64,000 bases of DNA from the NCBI RefSeq assembly GCF_001510715.1, contig NZ_LMTJ01000001.1:356471-420470 (forward strand). Reading direction: 5' to 3'. Positions 33,175 through 41,469 of the stretch are shown piece by piece. The stretch's first letter is position 1, and every line of letters starts with the position of its first letter. This DNA comes from Bacillus sp. FJAT-29814. Lineage in GTDB: Bacteria > Bacillota > Bacilli > Bacillales > Cytobacillaceae. The translations under genes were made by a program, and so were the position numbers. Below the pieces are notes generated by a model. That model ran no database searches, was not told the DNA's origin, and was given only the letters and a program-made list of their open reading frames with translations.

Positions 33175-33420
33175 ATGATTCCAAATTATTATGCCCAATA
33201 TACAATGGATGACAGGATTGGTTTAGGTGGACCAGGCTCAGGTTTTGGTTTCTCGCCGGGTCTTGGTTTAGGTGGACCAGGTTCAGGTTTTGGTTTTGGA
33301 CCAGGTCTCGGATTTGGAGGTCCAGGGTTTGGTTATGGTTATGGTTATCCGCATTACCATCACTACTATCCGTATTATCATTACTACCCATACTACCACC
33401 ACCATTACTACCCATACTAA
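33175..33420 (+). CDS. Gly-rich repeat protein with Tyr/His-rich tail
   Basis: 81 residues of low complexity. After MIPNYYAQYTMDD come three imperfect repeats of the type GLGGPGSGFGFGP, each about 14 residues. A tail of about 28 residues follows, made almost only of Tyr, His and Pro (HHYYPYYHYYPYY pattern). The DNA repeats too (about 42-bp units from 33225). No family is assigned; composition recalls spore-coat or surface proteins that are cross-linked through tyrosines. The ATG at 33175 is chosen because AGGAGG (33162-33167) lies 7 bases upstream. The unit is monocistronic with a strong terminator. Confidence 0.7.
   Translation: MIPNYYAQYTMDDRIGLGGPGSGFGFSPGLGLGGPGSGFGFGPGLGFGGPGFGYGYGYPHYHHYYPYYHYYPYYHHHYYPY
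33225..33335 (+). repeat. Tandem coding repeats in Gly-rich gene
   Basis: About 2.6 imperfect copies of a roughly 42-base unit beginning GGTTTAGGTGGACCAGG, encoding the GLGGPGSGFGF module. Unit-number variation between strains is likely. Confidence 0.7.
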
Positions 33421-33466
33421 GATTTGCTGATTAAAACGTCCAACTTATAGGAAAAGACGTATCTGC

Positions 33467-33508
33467 GAAACAGGCGTATCTACAATTGTAAATACGCCTG
33501 TTTCTTTT
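33467..33508 (+). terminator. Terminator after Gly-rich gene
   Basis: GAAACAGGCGTAT (33467-33479) pairs perfectly with ATACGCCTGTTTC (33492-33504), followed by TTTT. Confidence 0.88.
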
Positions 33509-33867
33509 AGTAAGTTATAGCTTTCCTCAAAGTAATCCACCAAAGTTTTGTTTTAGTTCCCGTTTATAAATGACAACGATTGCGATGGGCGGTCAAATAA
33601 GAGTAGGGATGGAGCACCCCTGTGAATATAACAAACCTTTTTTCAAATAACACATCTATCTTACTTTTATTAAAGTAAGATAACGTTTCCTTTAAGACTT
33701 GACTCATTCGAGCCCAATCGACAGATTCCAAATTTATGCCGCTTTATAATGGCATTTGTGAGAAAGGGGGAGATTCATTTTTACTACTGAGCCCTGCCTT
33801 CCATCCATTGCAGCACTGTAGGACATTTAAATACTATTATTCTATATGAAAACGGGAGGTTATCCTT
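33509..33867. other. Intergenic stretch with an isolated perfect hairpin
   Basis: No gene seen. TATCTTACTTT (33657-33667) and AAAGTAAGATA (33672-33682) form an 11-bp perfect stem with no T-run. TATAAT occurs at 33745-33750 without a matching -35. It is presumably the control region of the FbpA-like gene at 33868. Confidence 0.5.
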
Positions 33868-34053
33868 TTGGGAATATTACTAAGAAAAGTAGTTAAGCTA
33901 AGAAGACAATTTTTAATCGAGCGTCTTGTTCAATTAGGTGTTTATAAAAGAAATAATAAGCATCTTTATGAATGGACTTTAAGTGATTTAGAGGATGCTT
34001 ATAAATATACTTATGTGGATCAAATGAAAGAAGAGCAATGTGAAACAAATTAA
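33868..34053 (+). CDS. Fur-regulated basic protein family (FbpA-like)
   Basis: 61 residues from a TTG start with GGGAGGT 8 bases upstream. The core LIERLVQLGVYKRNNKHLYEWTLSDLE (read in two parts) matches the small Fur-regulated basic protein family. In B. subtilis these proteins act with the sRNA FsrA in the iron-sparing response. No clear Fur box was found close upstream, so iron control here is inferred from family only. Confidence 0.7.
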   Translation: MGILLRKVVKLRRQFLIERLVQLGVYKRNNKHLYEWTLSDLEDAYKYTYVDQMKEEQCETN

Positions 34054-34139
34054 AAGTCTAATCAGCCGAGGAAGGTGTTGTTACACGATCAACTGTTCCT
34101 TTATTAGGTGAAGGCAGCAGTGTAGTTTTGGAAAAAAAT

Positions 34140-34174
34140 AACAAAGGGAGTTGGCGTCTGCCAACTCTCTTGTT
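34140..34174. terminator. Bidirectional terminator between FbpA-like gene and permease
   Basis: AACAAAGGGAGTTGGC pairs with GCCAACTCTCTTGTT around a 4-nt loop, two mismatches, flanked by A-rich and T-rich sequence between convergent genes. Confidence 0.75.
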
Positions 34175-34209
34175 AATCTTCTCACCAAGCAAAGCAATGC
34201 CATTGAAGC

Positions 34210-35601
34210 TTATTTTTTTGAAAGGTTACTTTTACGAATACCATATAAAAGATAAATAACCACGCCCACCGCCATCCAAATCATAAAGCGGATCCAGGTA
34301 ATCGAGGGCAGACTGATTATCAGATAAACTGAAAAACCAATACCGATTAAGGGAACAAATGGCACAAATGGTGTTTTAAATCTTCTTTCTAGATTAGGCT
34401 GCTTGATACGCAGTACCATGATAGAGGCGCAAATTAGGATAAAGGCCGACAGTGTTCCGATGTTCACTAACTCAGCGACCTCATTAATCGGGGTTAAACC
34501 TGATACGATGGCTGTAACCACACCGATAATGAGAGTTGGACGATAGGGTGTTTTAAATTTGTAATGGACTTTGGCAAACCAGTTGGGCAGCAGCCCGTCG
34601 CGGCTCATGGCGAACCATATGCGTGAACCGGCGAGCATAAAGGAAAACAGTACCGATAAAATCCCCGTGATGGCAGCTGCAGAGATAATTAAGGTGATCC
34701 AATTCAGACCTACTTGATTAAAAGCCTTCGCAATCGGGGCGGCATTTCCCAATGTCTCATATGGGGCCATTCCTGTAATCACGAGCGACATGCCGATATA
34801 AAGACAGAGAGCAATCGTTAAGGACATAACCACTGCCCGAGGTAAGTCGCGCTGTGGATTTTTTGCTTCCTCCGCTGCCGTAGTTAAGGTGTCATATCCA
34901 AATACGGCGAAGAATACTAGTGCAGCACCGCCCATTACGCCATGAAACCCAAATGGCATAAACGGGTGCCAGTTGGCGGTATCAATGAAAAAGCTTCCAA
35001 CTGCAATGACCACTACCACGATGCTTAATTTGATGATGACCATTAAGTTGTTAAATCGTGCTCCCCATTTCATCCCAATGGTAAGCAGCCCTGCTATGGC
35101 CAAACTGATCAACATCGCAATCAGGTCGATTTTATGACCATCACCTGTCCCTGGAGCCCCCTGTGCCCACAATGGAAGATGAATGCCGATTTGTTGCAAC
35201 ATCTCTTGCATATAACCTGACCATCCAATCGCCACTACTGCGATGACCAGGGTATATTCAAGCAATAAATCCCATCCAATCAGCCAAGCGGCTCCTTCCC
35301 CCAGCACCGCATAGCTATAGGTATAGGCACTGCCCGCAACCGGAATCAATCCGGCAAATTCCGCATAGCACAATGCCGCTGCCGCACTGGCAAGCCCCGC
35401 GATCAGAAAGGATAAAATGACAGCAGGCCCCGCATGTTCTGCGGCTGCCACACCTGTCAGGACAAAAATCCCTACACCAATGATTCCCCCTAAACCAATG
35501 GCTGTCAGTTGCCATAATCCTAAAACCCGTTGAAAACCTACACTATTCGTGCTCTCCTTTTGTAAATCTTCAATTGATTTCCTTCTTATAAAAGATTTCA
35601 T
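34210..35601 (-). CDS. APC-superfamily amino-acid permease (YfnA/CAT-like)
   Basis: 463 residues with 12 or more hydrophobic helices. The first helix has the APC substrate motif GLGGIIGVGIFVLTG (about residues 36-50), followed by AGPAVILSFLIAGLA; an FFAVFGYDTLTTAAEEAKNPQR segment (helix 6 and loop) is typical of the CAT subfamily. GGAGG lies 7 bases before the ATG. It probably imports a neutral or cationic amino acid. Monocistronic. Confidence 0.87.
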   Translation of the reverse strand: MKSFIRRKSIEDLQKESTNSVGFQRVLGLWQLTAIGLGGIIGVGIFVLTGVAAAEHAGPAVILSFLIAGLASAAAALCYAEFAGLIPVAGSAYTYSYAVLGEGAAWLIGWDLLLEYTLVIAVVAIGWSGYMQEMLQQIGIHLPLWAQGAPGTGDGHKIDLIAMLISLAIAGLLTIGMKWGARFNNLMVIIKLSIVVVVIAVGSFFIDTANWHPFMPFGFHGVMGGAALVFFAVFGYDTLTTAAEEAKNPQRDLPRAVVMSLTIALCLYIGMSLVITGMAPYETLGNAAPIAKAFNQVGLNWITLIISAAAITGILSVLFSFMLAGSRIWFAMSRDGLLPNWFAKVHYKFKTPYRPTLIIGVVTAIVSGLTPINEVAELVNIGTLSAFILICASIMVLRIKQPNLERRFKTPFVPFVPLIGIGFSVYLIISLPSITWIRFMIWMAVGVVIYLLYGIRKSNLSKK

Positions 35602-35784
35602 TCATACCCTCCATTTCTCCCTTAAAAGTAACAACGATTTTAGATAGAGGTTTTTAAGGGTAATTAAACAATTATGTTTTAAAAATGGAGATATACAAAA
35701 GTTACTAATTGCTAATCTGATTGAAAAAAAGATGTAATCTTAAATAATGTTTTCGTAAAAACGTAATACTTGTAAACTAAACAC

Positions 35785-35940
35785 TTACACATCATCCTCA
35801 CGTCTTGTGACGACTGTTTCATGACCACAACGGCTGCATTTTAACCAAGTCGCAATATATCCAAAGCCATCTGGTTTCTCATTTTTTTCTTCATAAACGT
35901 GACCCTTTACCTTACAACTAATTTTCGCTAAGATACCCAT
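35785..35940 (-). CDS. Small CxxC zinc-ribbon-like protein
   Basis: 51 residues, MGILAKISCKVKGHVYE to the end TRREDDV. It contains an isolated Cys at residue 9, His at 14, a CSRCGH knuckle at residues 35-40, and basic residues, so it may bind zinc through C-x-H and CxxC-H. GGAGG (35950-35954 on the minus strand) lies 9 bases upstream of the ATG, which supports real translation. Family not recognised with certainty; short proteins like this are often missed by gene callers. Confidence 0.7.
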   Translation of the reverse strand: MGILAKISCKVKGHVYEEKNEKPDGFGYIATWLKCSRCGHETVVTRREDDV

Positions 35941-36260
35941 CGAAAAAATCCTCCTTTTTAAAAAAAGTTTTTGCTTTTTCCATACTTATGCGCCAATGTT
36001 TGTCCTCTTTGAATTACTATTTCACTACAATCATTACAAAGAGATGATGAACAAGGATAAAAAGGATTGATCGATGCAAATGGGGAGGATCTTTTAGTTT
36101 GGAAAAACGGCTAAATGGAAGAAGTATTGGTTAAAATACGGGTTAAAACATAATAGCTGGAGGAAGCTCCTATATTATTGCGAGAAAATAGAGAATAGTA
36201 CTTTTCCTTAAAGGAAACATGGTAAACTAAATTTATTATTTAGAAAGGGAATCCATTTTG
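35941..36260. other. Control region of CxxC gene and zip gene
   Basis: It holds the ribosome site of the CxxC gene at its left end and the sequence TTTCACTACAAT..TTACAAAG at 36020-36041, nearly repeated at 548-567. An MntR-like dyad lies at 36203-36217. An 11-codon TTG frame near 36099 with a GGGGAGG before it is too short to call. Confidence 0.5.
36203..36217 (+). promoter_or_regulatory. MntR-like palindrome upstream of ZIP transporter
   Basis: TTTCCTT-A-AAGGAAA is a perfect 7+1+7 dyad about 43 bases before the zip start. From memory, the B. subtilis MntR site is close to TTTGCCTTAAGGAAA, which differs mainly by having one base fewer at the centre. Control by manganese or another metal regulator is an inference. 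Confidence 0.45.
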
Positions 36261-37076
36261 ATGGTTCATTTTTTTCAACAATTTAGTCCTGTAGGACAAG
36301 CATTTATCGCTACTTTATTTACGTGGGGAATGACGGCAATCGGGGCTGCGCTAGTTTTTGCAACAAAAACAATAAACCAGCGCTTACTAGACAGCATGTT
36401 AGGATTTGCCGGTGGTGTCATGATTGCAGCCAGTTATTGGTCCTTATTGGGACCGGCAATCGAAATGTCAGCGGACCATGCCGTTGGAGCTTGGTTTCCT
36501 GCAGCATTTGGATTTATATTGGGTGGGATTTTTTTATGGGGAATTGATAAGATTCTGCCTCATCTTCATCCGAATACTCCACTCAGCCATGCAGAGGGAT
36601 TTTATCCTAAAGCGAGAAAAAGAAGTACATTGCTAGTCCTTGCCATCACCCTCCATAATATCCCAGAGGGGTTGGCCGTCGGAATTTCTTTCGGGGCCGT
36701 TGCCAATGGGGGTACGGAAGCTTCGTTAGCGGGTGCGTTGGCACTTGCCTTAGGAATCGGCATCCAAAACTTACCTGAAGGAGTAGCGGTGGCCATGCCC
36801 TTAAGAGGAGAGGGAATGTCACGAAGGAGGAGCTTTTTGTACGGACAATTTTCAGGGATGGTCGAGCCGATCGCCGCTGTTATGGGTGCGTTTGCTGTAT
36901 CATTTGTTGAGCCATTGTTACCATATGCGTTAAGTTTTGCGGCGGGAGCGATGATTTTCGTCGTTGCTGAAGAAGTCATTCCAAGCTCACAAGAAAAAGG
37001 CAATAAGGATTTGGCTTCAATGAGTTTAATGGTTGGTTTTGTTTTAATGATGATTCTCGATGTGGCATTAGGATGA
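36261..37076 (+). CDS. ZIP family metal transporter
   Basis: 271 residues, eight hydrophobic helices. The ZIP signature helices are [15 protein letters not shown] (about residues 133-147) and [14 protein letters not shown] (about 170-183), both with the metal-binding HNxPEG/NxPEG motif; a His-containing loop ([12 protein letters not shown]) lies between helices 3 and 4. It belongs to the GufA/ZupT-like group that imports zinc or other divalent cations. The start may be ATG 36261 or TTG 36258, both close to GAAAGGGA. Confidence 0.87.
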   Translation: MVHFFQQFSPVGQAFIATLFTWGMTAIGAALVFATKTINQRLLDSMLGFAGGVMIAASYWSLLGPAIEMSADHAVGAWFPAAFGFILGGIFLWGIDKILPHLHPNTPLSHAEGFYPKARKRSTLLVLAITLHNIPEGLAVGISFGAVANGGTEASLAGALALALGIGIQNLPEGVAVAMPLRGEGMSRRRSFLYGQFSGMVEPIAAVMGAFAVSFVEPLLPYALSFAAGAMIFVVAEEVIPSSQEKGNKDLASMSLMVGFVLMMILDVALG

Positions 37077-37087
37077 TTTGGCGGTAT

Positions 37088-37123
37088 GAAAAAGGGAGTA
37101 GCAATCTACTCCCTTTTTCATTT
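37088..37123. terminator. Terminator between zip gene and monooxygenase-like gene
   Basis: GAAAAAGGGAGTAG (37088-37101) pairs perfectly with CTACTCCCTTTTTC (37106-37119) around CAAT, between convergent genes. Confidence 0.9.
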
Positions 37124-37151
37124 GATTCATGCGATATCAAATCTTTAAAGT

Positions 37152-37457
37152 TTATTTTACTGGACCATTCGTAATTTCAGTAAGTTTCGCATTGATAGCA
37201 AAGATTTTTGCGTTTACTTCTGGTATTCCGAATCCTGCCAATCGTTTTGAGTGCATGTCTAAATATTTTTCGGCCGTTTCTTTTGTTTCAAACATATAAA
37301 TTCCACCGGCCTCATTTGTTTCAGGACTCTCTGTCCAGATTTTCCACATGAATCCTTCTTCTTCATTAATACTTCTTGCTAAGTCCGAAAATGCCTCGGC
37401 CATTTCATCACCGAAAGGTCCATTCATTTTAAAATCCACTTGTAATACATAAGCCAT
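37152..37457 (-). CDS. YdhR-like putative monooxygenase (dimeric alpha-beta barrel)
   Basis: 101 residues, the usual length. LQVDFKMNGPFGDEMAE, then EEGFMWKIWTE and GGIYMFETKETAEKYLDMH are hallmarks of the YdhR family. These small ferredoxin-like-fold dimers are annotated as mono-oxygenases but their substrate is unknown. GGGAG lies upstream of the ATG. Single-gene unit converging on zip. Confidence 0.82.
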   Translation of the reverse strand: MAYVLQVDFKMNGPFGDEMAEAFSDLARSINEEEGFMWKIWTESPETNEAGGIYMFETKETAEKYLDMHSKRLAGFGIPEVNAKIFAINAKLTEITNGPVK

Positions 37458-37852
37458 TGTACTTTCTCCCTTGTTAGTTGAAGTTGTAAAGTATGATTCC
37501 CCAAATGACCTTGGAGGAATCTTAATTCTAGTTTAGTGGTTCCTATCATCTAAAAACACCAATACTTTCTTGGATGTGTCTGATATCCAACACATTTTTA
37601 AAAATGTTGAAAAAGTAGGCCGGATAACTGTATTAGTTAGACGAAATTGTTGAAGGTAAGGTTAAGTCGAATATATTATGTGAACGACAATTATATAATG
37701 TGATAACATAATATAAACATAATATAATTAAGATGCAGGGATGGACATGTTACTGCATATTCGGTCTTTTTTTAATTATTGAGTATTTAACGTAAAAAAT
37801 AAAATTAACTTACTGCATGTGATGCCGCGGCATACATGGGAAAAGGGGAAAG
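37458..37852. other. AT-rich intergenic stretch upstream of the amidase
   Basis: TTGAAG (37650-37655), 18 bp, TATTAT (37674-37679) is a possible promoter reading right; TATAAT also occurs at 37694. The downstream hairpin at 37743-37773 would lie in the leader. No gene is seen. Confidence 0.45.
37743..37773 (+). terminator. Terminator-like element, paralogue of the dab-operon terminator
   Basis: About 28 of 31 bases match 29791-29820 (GGACATGTTA, TGCAT, TTCGGT, T-run). Here the stem is degenerate, although an alternative TGCAG/CTGCA pairing starting at 37734 is possible. No upstream plus-strand gene needs it, so it may be a leader attenuator or a decayed copy. Confidence 0.45.
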
Positions 37853-38752
37853 ATGGATTTTATCACAAAGGAATCGGGCATTGTTTATGATTTTAACAAG
37901 AATCATCGGCCCATTAAATCAGTTGCATCTGGTACAACGATTGAAATTGAAACCTATGATTGCTTTAAAAATCAAATCGTATCGGCAGAAATGGCTTTAA
38001 ACGAGCTCGATTGGAATGAAATTAATCCGGCAACCGGACCTATATTCGTCGAAGGGGCAATACCTGGAGATGTTTTAAAGGTGAAAATTGAAAAACTAGA
38101 AATTGGGAAACAAGGTGTCATGGTCGTTGAGCCGAATCAAGGTGTTATGGGCCATCGCATTGCAAAAATGGAAGCGAAAATGATTCCAATCCTTAATGGA
38201 AAAGCGATGTTTAATGAGCTTGAAATTCCCTTAAACCCCATGATTGGTGTAATTGGCGTTGCTCCAGAGGGTGAAGGGGTAAACTGCGGTACACCAGGTC
38301 CACATGGCGGGAATATGGATAATAAGATGATTGCGGAAGGGGCAACTCTCTATTTGCCAGTATTTGTTGAAGGGGCTTTATTCGGATTAGGCGACCTGCA
38401 TGCGGCCATGGGGGACGGAGAAATAAGCGTAACAGGAATTGAAATTCCTGGAAAAGTAACCGTCACACTTGAAGTGCTTAAAAATGTTAAAATCAATCAT
38501 CCGATGCTCGAAAATAAGGAAGTAATCACACAAATTGCCTCCGCAGAAACGCTTGACAAAGCTGTTAAACTCGCGACGGAAGAAATGATCGACCGCATTG
38601 TGGAAAAAACGGGGCTTCCATTAAGTGAAGTAACGATGCTAATGAGTGCAGCAGGCCAGACTGAAATCTGCCAGGTAGTCGACCCGCTGGTAACAGCCCG
38701 TTTTGTCGTGCCAAAATGGCTGCTTAGACAATTGAATGTTGAATTGCTTTAG
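37853..38752 (+). CDS. Acetamidase/formamidase family protein
   Basis: 299 residues, full length for the FmdA/AmdA family. The pattern GPIFVEGAIPGDVLKV, HRIAKMEAKMIP, CGTPGPHGGNMD and GLGDLHAAMGDGE is diagnostic; the conserved Asp/His residues form the metal site. It hydrolyses formamide or another short amide to acid plus ammonia. AAAGGGG precedes the ATG. An MFS gene follows after 32 bp and may export or import a related compound. Confidence 0.9.
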   Translation: MDFITKESGIVYDFNKNHRPIKSVASGTTIEIETYDCFKNQIVSAEMALNELDWNEINPATGPIFVEGAIPGDVLKVKIEKLEIGKQGVMVVEPNQGVMGHRIAKMEAKMIPILNGKAMFNELEIPLNPMIGVIGVAPEGEGVNCGTPGPHGGNMDNKMIAEGATLYLPVFVEGALFGLGDLHAAMGDGEISVTGIEIPGKVTVTLEVLKNVKINHPMLENKEVITQIASAETLDKAVKLATEEMIDRIVEKTGLPLSEVTMLMSAAGQTEICQVVDPLVTARFVVPKWLLRQLNVELL

Positions 38753-38784
38753 GGTTTTGAATTTTAATAGAGGAGAATTGTATT

Positions 38785-40020
38785 TTGATAAAGAATTTGC
38801 GAAATCTGCACCCGCTTACCATTAATATTTTGGTCGGCACCATGTTCGGTCGGATGGCCACTTCGATGAGCATTCCTTTCCTGGCGATCTATCTAACGCA
38901 AGTCAAGCACGTTTCCCCGTCTCAAACAGGGATGATTATTGCTGTAAGTTCCCTTGTCGGGATTTGCACTAGTTTTGCCGGCGGGTACTTATCAGATTGG
39001 TTTGGCAGGAAAATTATTCTGTTTTTATCCGTTTTTTTGTGGGCAGCTGTTTTTGCCCTCTTCGGGGTGGCTGATTCTGTTGCTGGCTTCTTTCTTGCCA
39101 ATGCTCTGAACGGGTTTTGTAAATCCGTGTTTGAACCGGCATCGAGAGCTCTTCTTGCTGACCTTACCAAGCCAAAGAACAGGCTGGCTATCTTTAACCT
39201 TCGTTATACCGCGATCAATATTGGAGTCATTTTCGGTCCCATGCTCGGCTTTTATTTCGGCTCATCGGAAACGACTTTCCTTTTCTTTATTGCAGCTGGT
39301 GTATATGTCATTTATGGGCTATCGCTCGTGCTCACTTTTAGCAAGACCGGGTACAAGGAGAATACTGAGGAGACGCCTTCGCAAAAGAAAGCTACATTTT
39401 CCGAAGCAGCTATGGCAGTGAGAAAAGATAAGGTACTCCTTATGTCGTTGCTTGGCATCATTCTTGCCACAACAGGTTATGCACAGTTTAACTCGACGTT
39501 GCCCCAGTTCCTATCTGGAGCATTTGGCCAGAATAAAGGGGCAGGCATGTTTTCAGGTTTCTTGATCCTGAATGCGGTAACGGTGATCTCGTTGCAATAT
39601 CCGCTGCTAAAAATAGGGAAAAAGTATTCGCCGATTGTTTCCATCATGGTGGGAAACATGCTTTGTGCGCTAGGGGTGTTTGCTTTTTCACTTGCGGAGT
39701 CGATTCCGTCTTGGGGAGCAGTCATCATTCTTTTTACCATTGGCGAAATTCTCATGTTCGCCATGACCGATGCCTTTATTGATTCCATCGCAAAATCAGA
39801 TTTGCGAGGCACTTACTTTGGGGCGATGGGATTCACGCAAATTGGAAGTATCGTCGGCCCTTCACTGGGCGGCCTTTTACTAGATCATTTCGGCTACGGG
39901 GATGCTGTCTCTGTATTTGGACTGCTAGCTGGATTGTCACTTCTTGGGGTTCCTGTCCTTTATGCGGTAAAAGTTGCGATGGGGAGGATGGCTGGCCAGC
40001 GTTCCAAGGAGATAGGTTAA
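38785..40020 (+). CDS. MFS transporter
   Basis: 411 residues, 12 helices, TTG start with AGAGGAGA 9 bases upstream. The loop 2-3 motif GGYLSDWFGRKIIL is the canonical MFS A-motif; the sugar/drug-exporter-type SLVGICTSFAGG precedes it. It most resembles multidrug or small-metabolite exporters. It is probably co-transcribed with the amidase (32-bp gap). Confidence 0.84.
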   Translation: MIKNLRNLHPLTINILVGTMFGRMATSMSIPFLAIYLTQVKHVSPSQTGMIIAVSSLVGICTSFAGGYLSDWFGRKIILFLSVFLWAAVFALFGVADSVAGFFLANALNGFCKSVFEPASRALLADLTKPKNRLAIFNLRYTAINIGVIFGPMLGFYFGSSETTFLFFIAAGVYVIYGLSLVLTFSKTGYKENTEETPSQKKATFSEAAMAVRKDKVLLMSLLGIILATTGYAQFNSTLPQFLSGAFGQNKGAGMFSGFLILNAVTVISLQYPLLKIGKKYSPIVSIMVGNMLCALGVFAFSLAESIPSWGAVIILFTIGEILMFAMTDAFIDSIAKSDLRGTYFGAMGFTQIGSIVGPSLGGLLLDHFGYGDAVSVFGLLAGLSLLGVPVLYAVKVAMGRMAGQRSKEIG

Positions 40021-40159
40021 ACTTGGATTTCGAAAAACACACATTCAATGCTGGCGGACCACTATTCATCTATGAAACTAGGGTAGAGTTGAATATGCCG
40101 ACATAAAACAAATGATTTCATCATATTTATCACCAATGAGAGGGTAAAGAGGTGAAAAT

Positions 40160-40348
40160 ATGATGCGTTCTGTTGGCAGAAAGTTCATCTGGTTTCTAAT
40201 CGGCAGCACGATATTTACAACCTTTGTTGGATATGTTCTGTTTAAGGCTGGCCTCATTTCGTTTCCAGGTATTCCAGATTCCCAAAGAGCACTGAATAAT
40301 CAAGAGCATAATCGAAATAGAAGAGTTGGTAGAATTCGAATTATTTAG
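40160..40348 (+). CDS. Small single-pass membrane protein
   Basis: 62 residues, one hydrophobic helix (about 9-29) after a basic N-terminus and a polar, Arg/Asn-rich tail (NRNRRVGRIR). AGAGGTGA lies 5 bases upstream of the ATG. Family not recognised. A terminator follows, so it is a unit on its own or the end of the amidase-MFS unit. Confidence 0.6.
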   Translation: MMRSVGRKFIWFLIGSTIFTTFVGYVLFKAGLISFPGIPDSQRALNNQEHNRNRRVGRIRII

Positions 40349-40404
40349 AGTTTCCTTACTCATCACGTTTTAGTTCCTCAATTATAGAGTCATCATTTAG
40401 CAAA

Positions 40405-40440
40405 GGGCAAACAGTCGGGAATAAACTGTTTGCTCTTTTT
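40405..40440 (+). terminator. Terminator after small membrane protein gene
   Basis: GGGCAAACAGT (40405-40415) pairs with ACTGTTTGCTC (40425-40435), one G-T pair, followed by TTTTT. Confidence 0.88.
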
Positions 40441-40572
40441 ATTTTGGTTCGGAAAATGGCTGTCTGATTTTTTTAAAATCAATAGTAAACTGAGAAAAAT
40501 TCACATTTTTAATATTGAATATTCTAATAGTTAATTATATATTTTAATTGAATAGAAAAGGAGGAATCAATC

Positions 40573-41010
40573 ATGACTACTTTATCGCCGTTCAAAAGAA
40601 AAGCAAGTGATAGAAGGAGTGATGTGTGGGACGCTTTCTCAGATTTCTTCAATAATAATTTCTTTGCACCTGTGCTTGGTGACACCTACCATTTCCGTAC
40701 TGACATAAAAGATAGTGGAGATGAATATGTCATCGAGGCGGAATTGCCGGGATTTGATAAGGATGAAATTTCAGTAGAATACAACAATCATTATTTAACA
40801 ATTTCTGCAAAAAGGGAAGCAGATATGAAAGTTGAAAATGAACATTATATCCGTCAGGAAAGACGGTCTGGCCATTTTGTCCGCCGTTTTTATGTGGAAG
40901 ATCTTGATGAAAATGCTATTTATGCAACTTTCAAAAATGGAATCCTGACCTTGAAATGTCCAAAAAGAATGGTTACCAACATAGATAAGAAACGGATTGA
41001 AATCCATTAA
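40573..41010 (+). CDS. Hsp20 / alpha-crystallin small heat-shock protein
   Basis: 145 residues. A Phe-rich N-terminal arm (DFFNNNFF) is followed by the alpha-crystallin domain (about 40-140) with the family's AELPGFDKDEI and the late FKNGILTLKCPK (GxLxxxxPK form). It holds unfolding proteins as an oligomer. AAGGAGG precedes the ATG. No CIRCE or sigma-B site was seen upstream. Confidence 0.9.
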   Translation: MTTLSPFKRKASDRRSDVWDAFSDFFNNNFFAPVLGDTYHFRTDIKDSGDEYVIEAELPGFDKDEISVEYNNHYLTISAKREADMKVENEHYIRQERRSGHFVRRFYVEDLDENAIYATFKNGILTLKCPKRMVTNIDKKRIEIH

Positions 41011-41065
41011 TTTTCAATTGAACCTTAAATGGTTTCTTGATATAACATAATTAGTGGTTAAGTGT

Positions 41066-41096
41066 AAAAAGGCAGCCGCATACGCGCTGCCTTTTG
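41066..41096 (+). terminator. Terminator after hsp20
   Basis: AAAAAGGCAGC (41066-41076) pairs with GCTGCCTTTT (41086-41095), with T-run. Confidence 0.85.
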
Positions 41097-41469
41097 TTCA
41101 TTTTGTAGAAAACAGCCTGAGTATACTTTAGGAGAAATGAATTCATGGATAGTGGCTCAGACTTAGTAGTTGAATACTAAGCAACACCCATTTTTAGGGA
41201 AGTTGCTTGGTGTTTTTTGTTTAATTATATTTTCTACTAATGATCTTTGCAGCTAATACAAGTTGAATTAAATTTAATCCTTTGGTAAAAATCAGGATTG
41301 TTGCTTATAAAAGGAACTTTGTAATACTTAGAAAGCAAAGAAAAATATAAAAATTAAAATTTGAGAACCATGTAAGGAATTTTTTTATTATAAAAAAATT
41401 TGTAGTAAAACCTCAATTAAATGGAGATTTATTTTATCCGTTAAAAACCTTAAGGAAATCCTTCTAAAA
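41097..41469. other. Gene-free stretch with two small hairpins
   Basis: CTTAGTA/TACTAAG (41162-41181) is directly followed by AACACC/GGTGTT (41183-41214), which ends in a T-run. They resemble a decayed terminator or the end of a lost gene. The rest is AT-rich with no coding signal. Confidence 0.45.

Noticed and set aside
33806..33852. Possible Fur box upstream of the FbpA-like gene
   Set aside because: ACTATTATTCTAT near 33830 resembles a Fur box only loosely; too many mismatches to call.
36099..36134. Eleven-codon TTG reading frame preceded by GGGGAGG
   Set aside because: Too short to support without conservation data; no terminator or family clue.
36602..37003. Minus-strand open frame of 133 codons
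   Set aside because: Antisense shadow of the ZIP transporter gene; Ala/Pro-rich composition reflects the reverse of hydrophobic codons.
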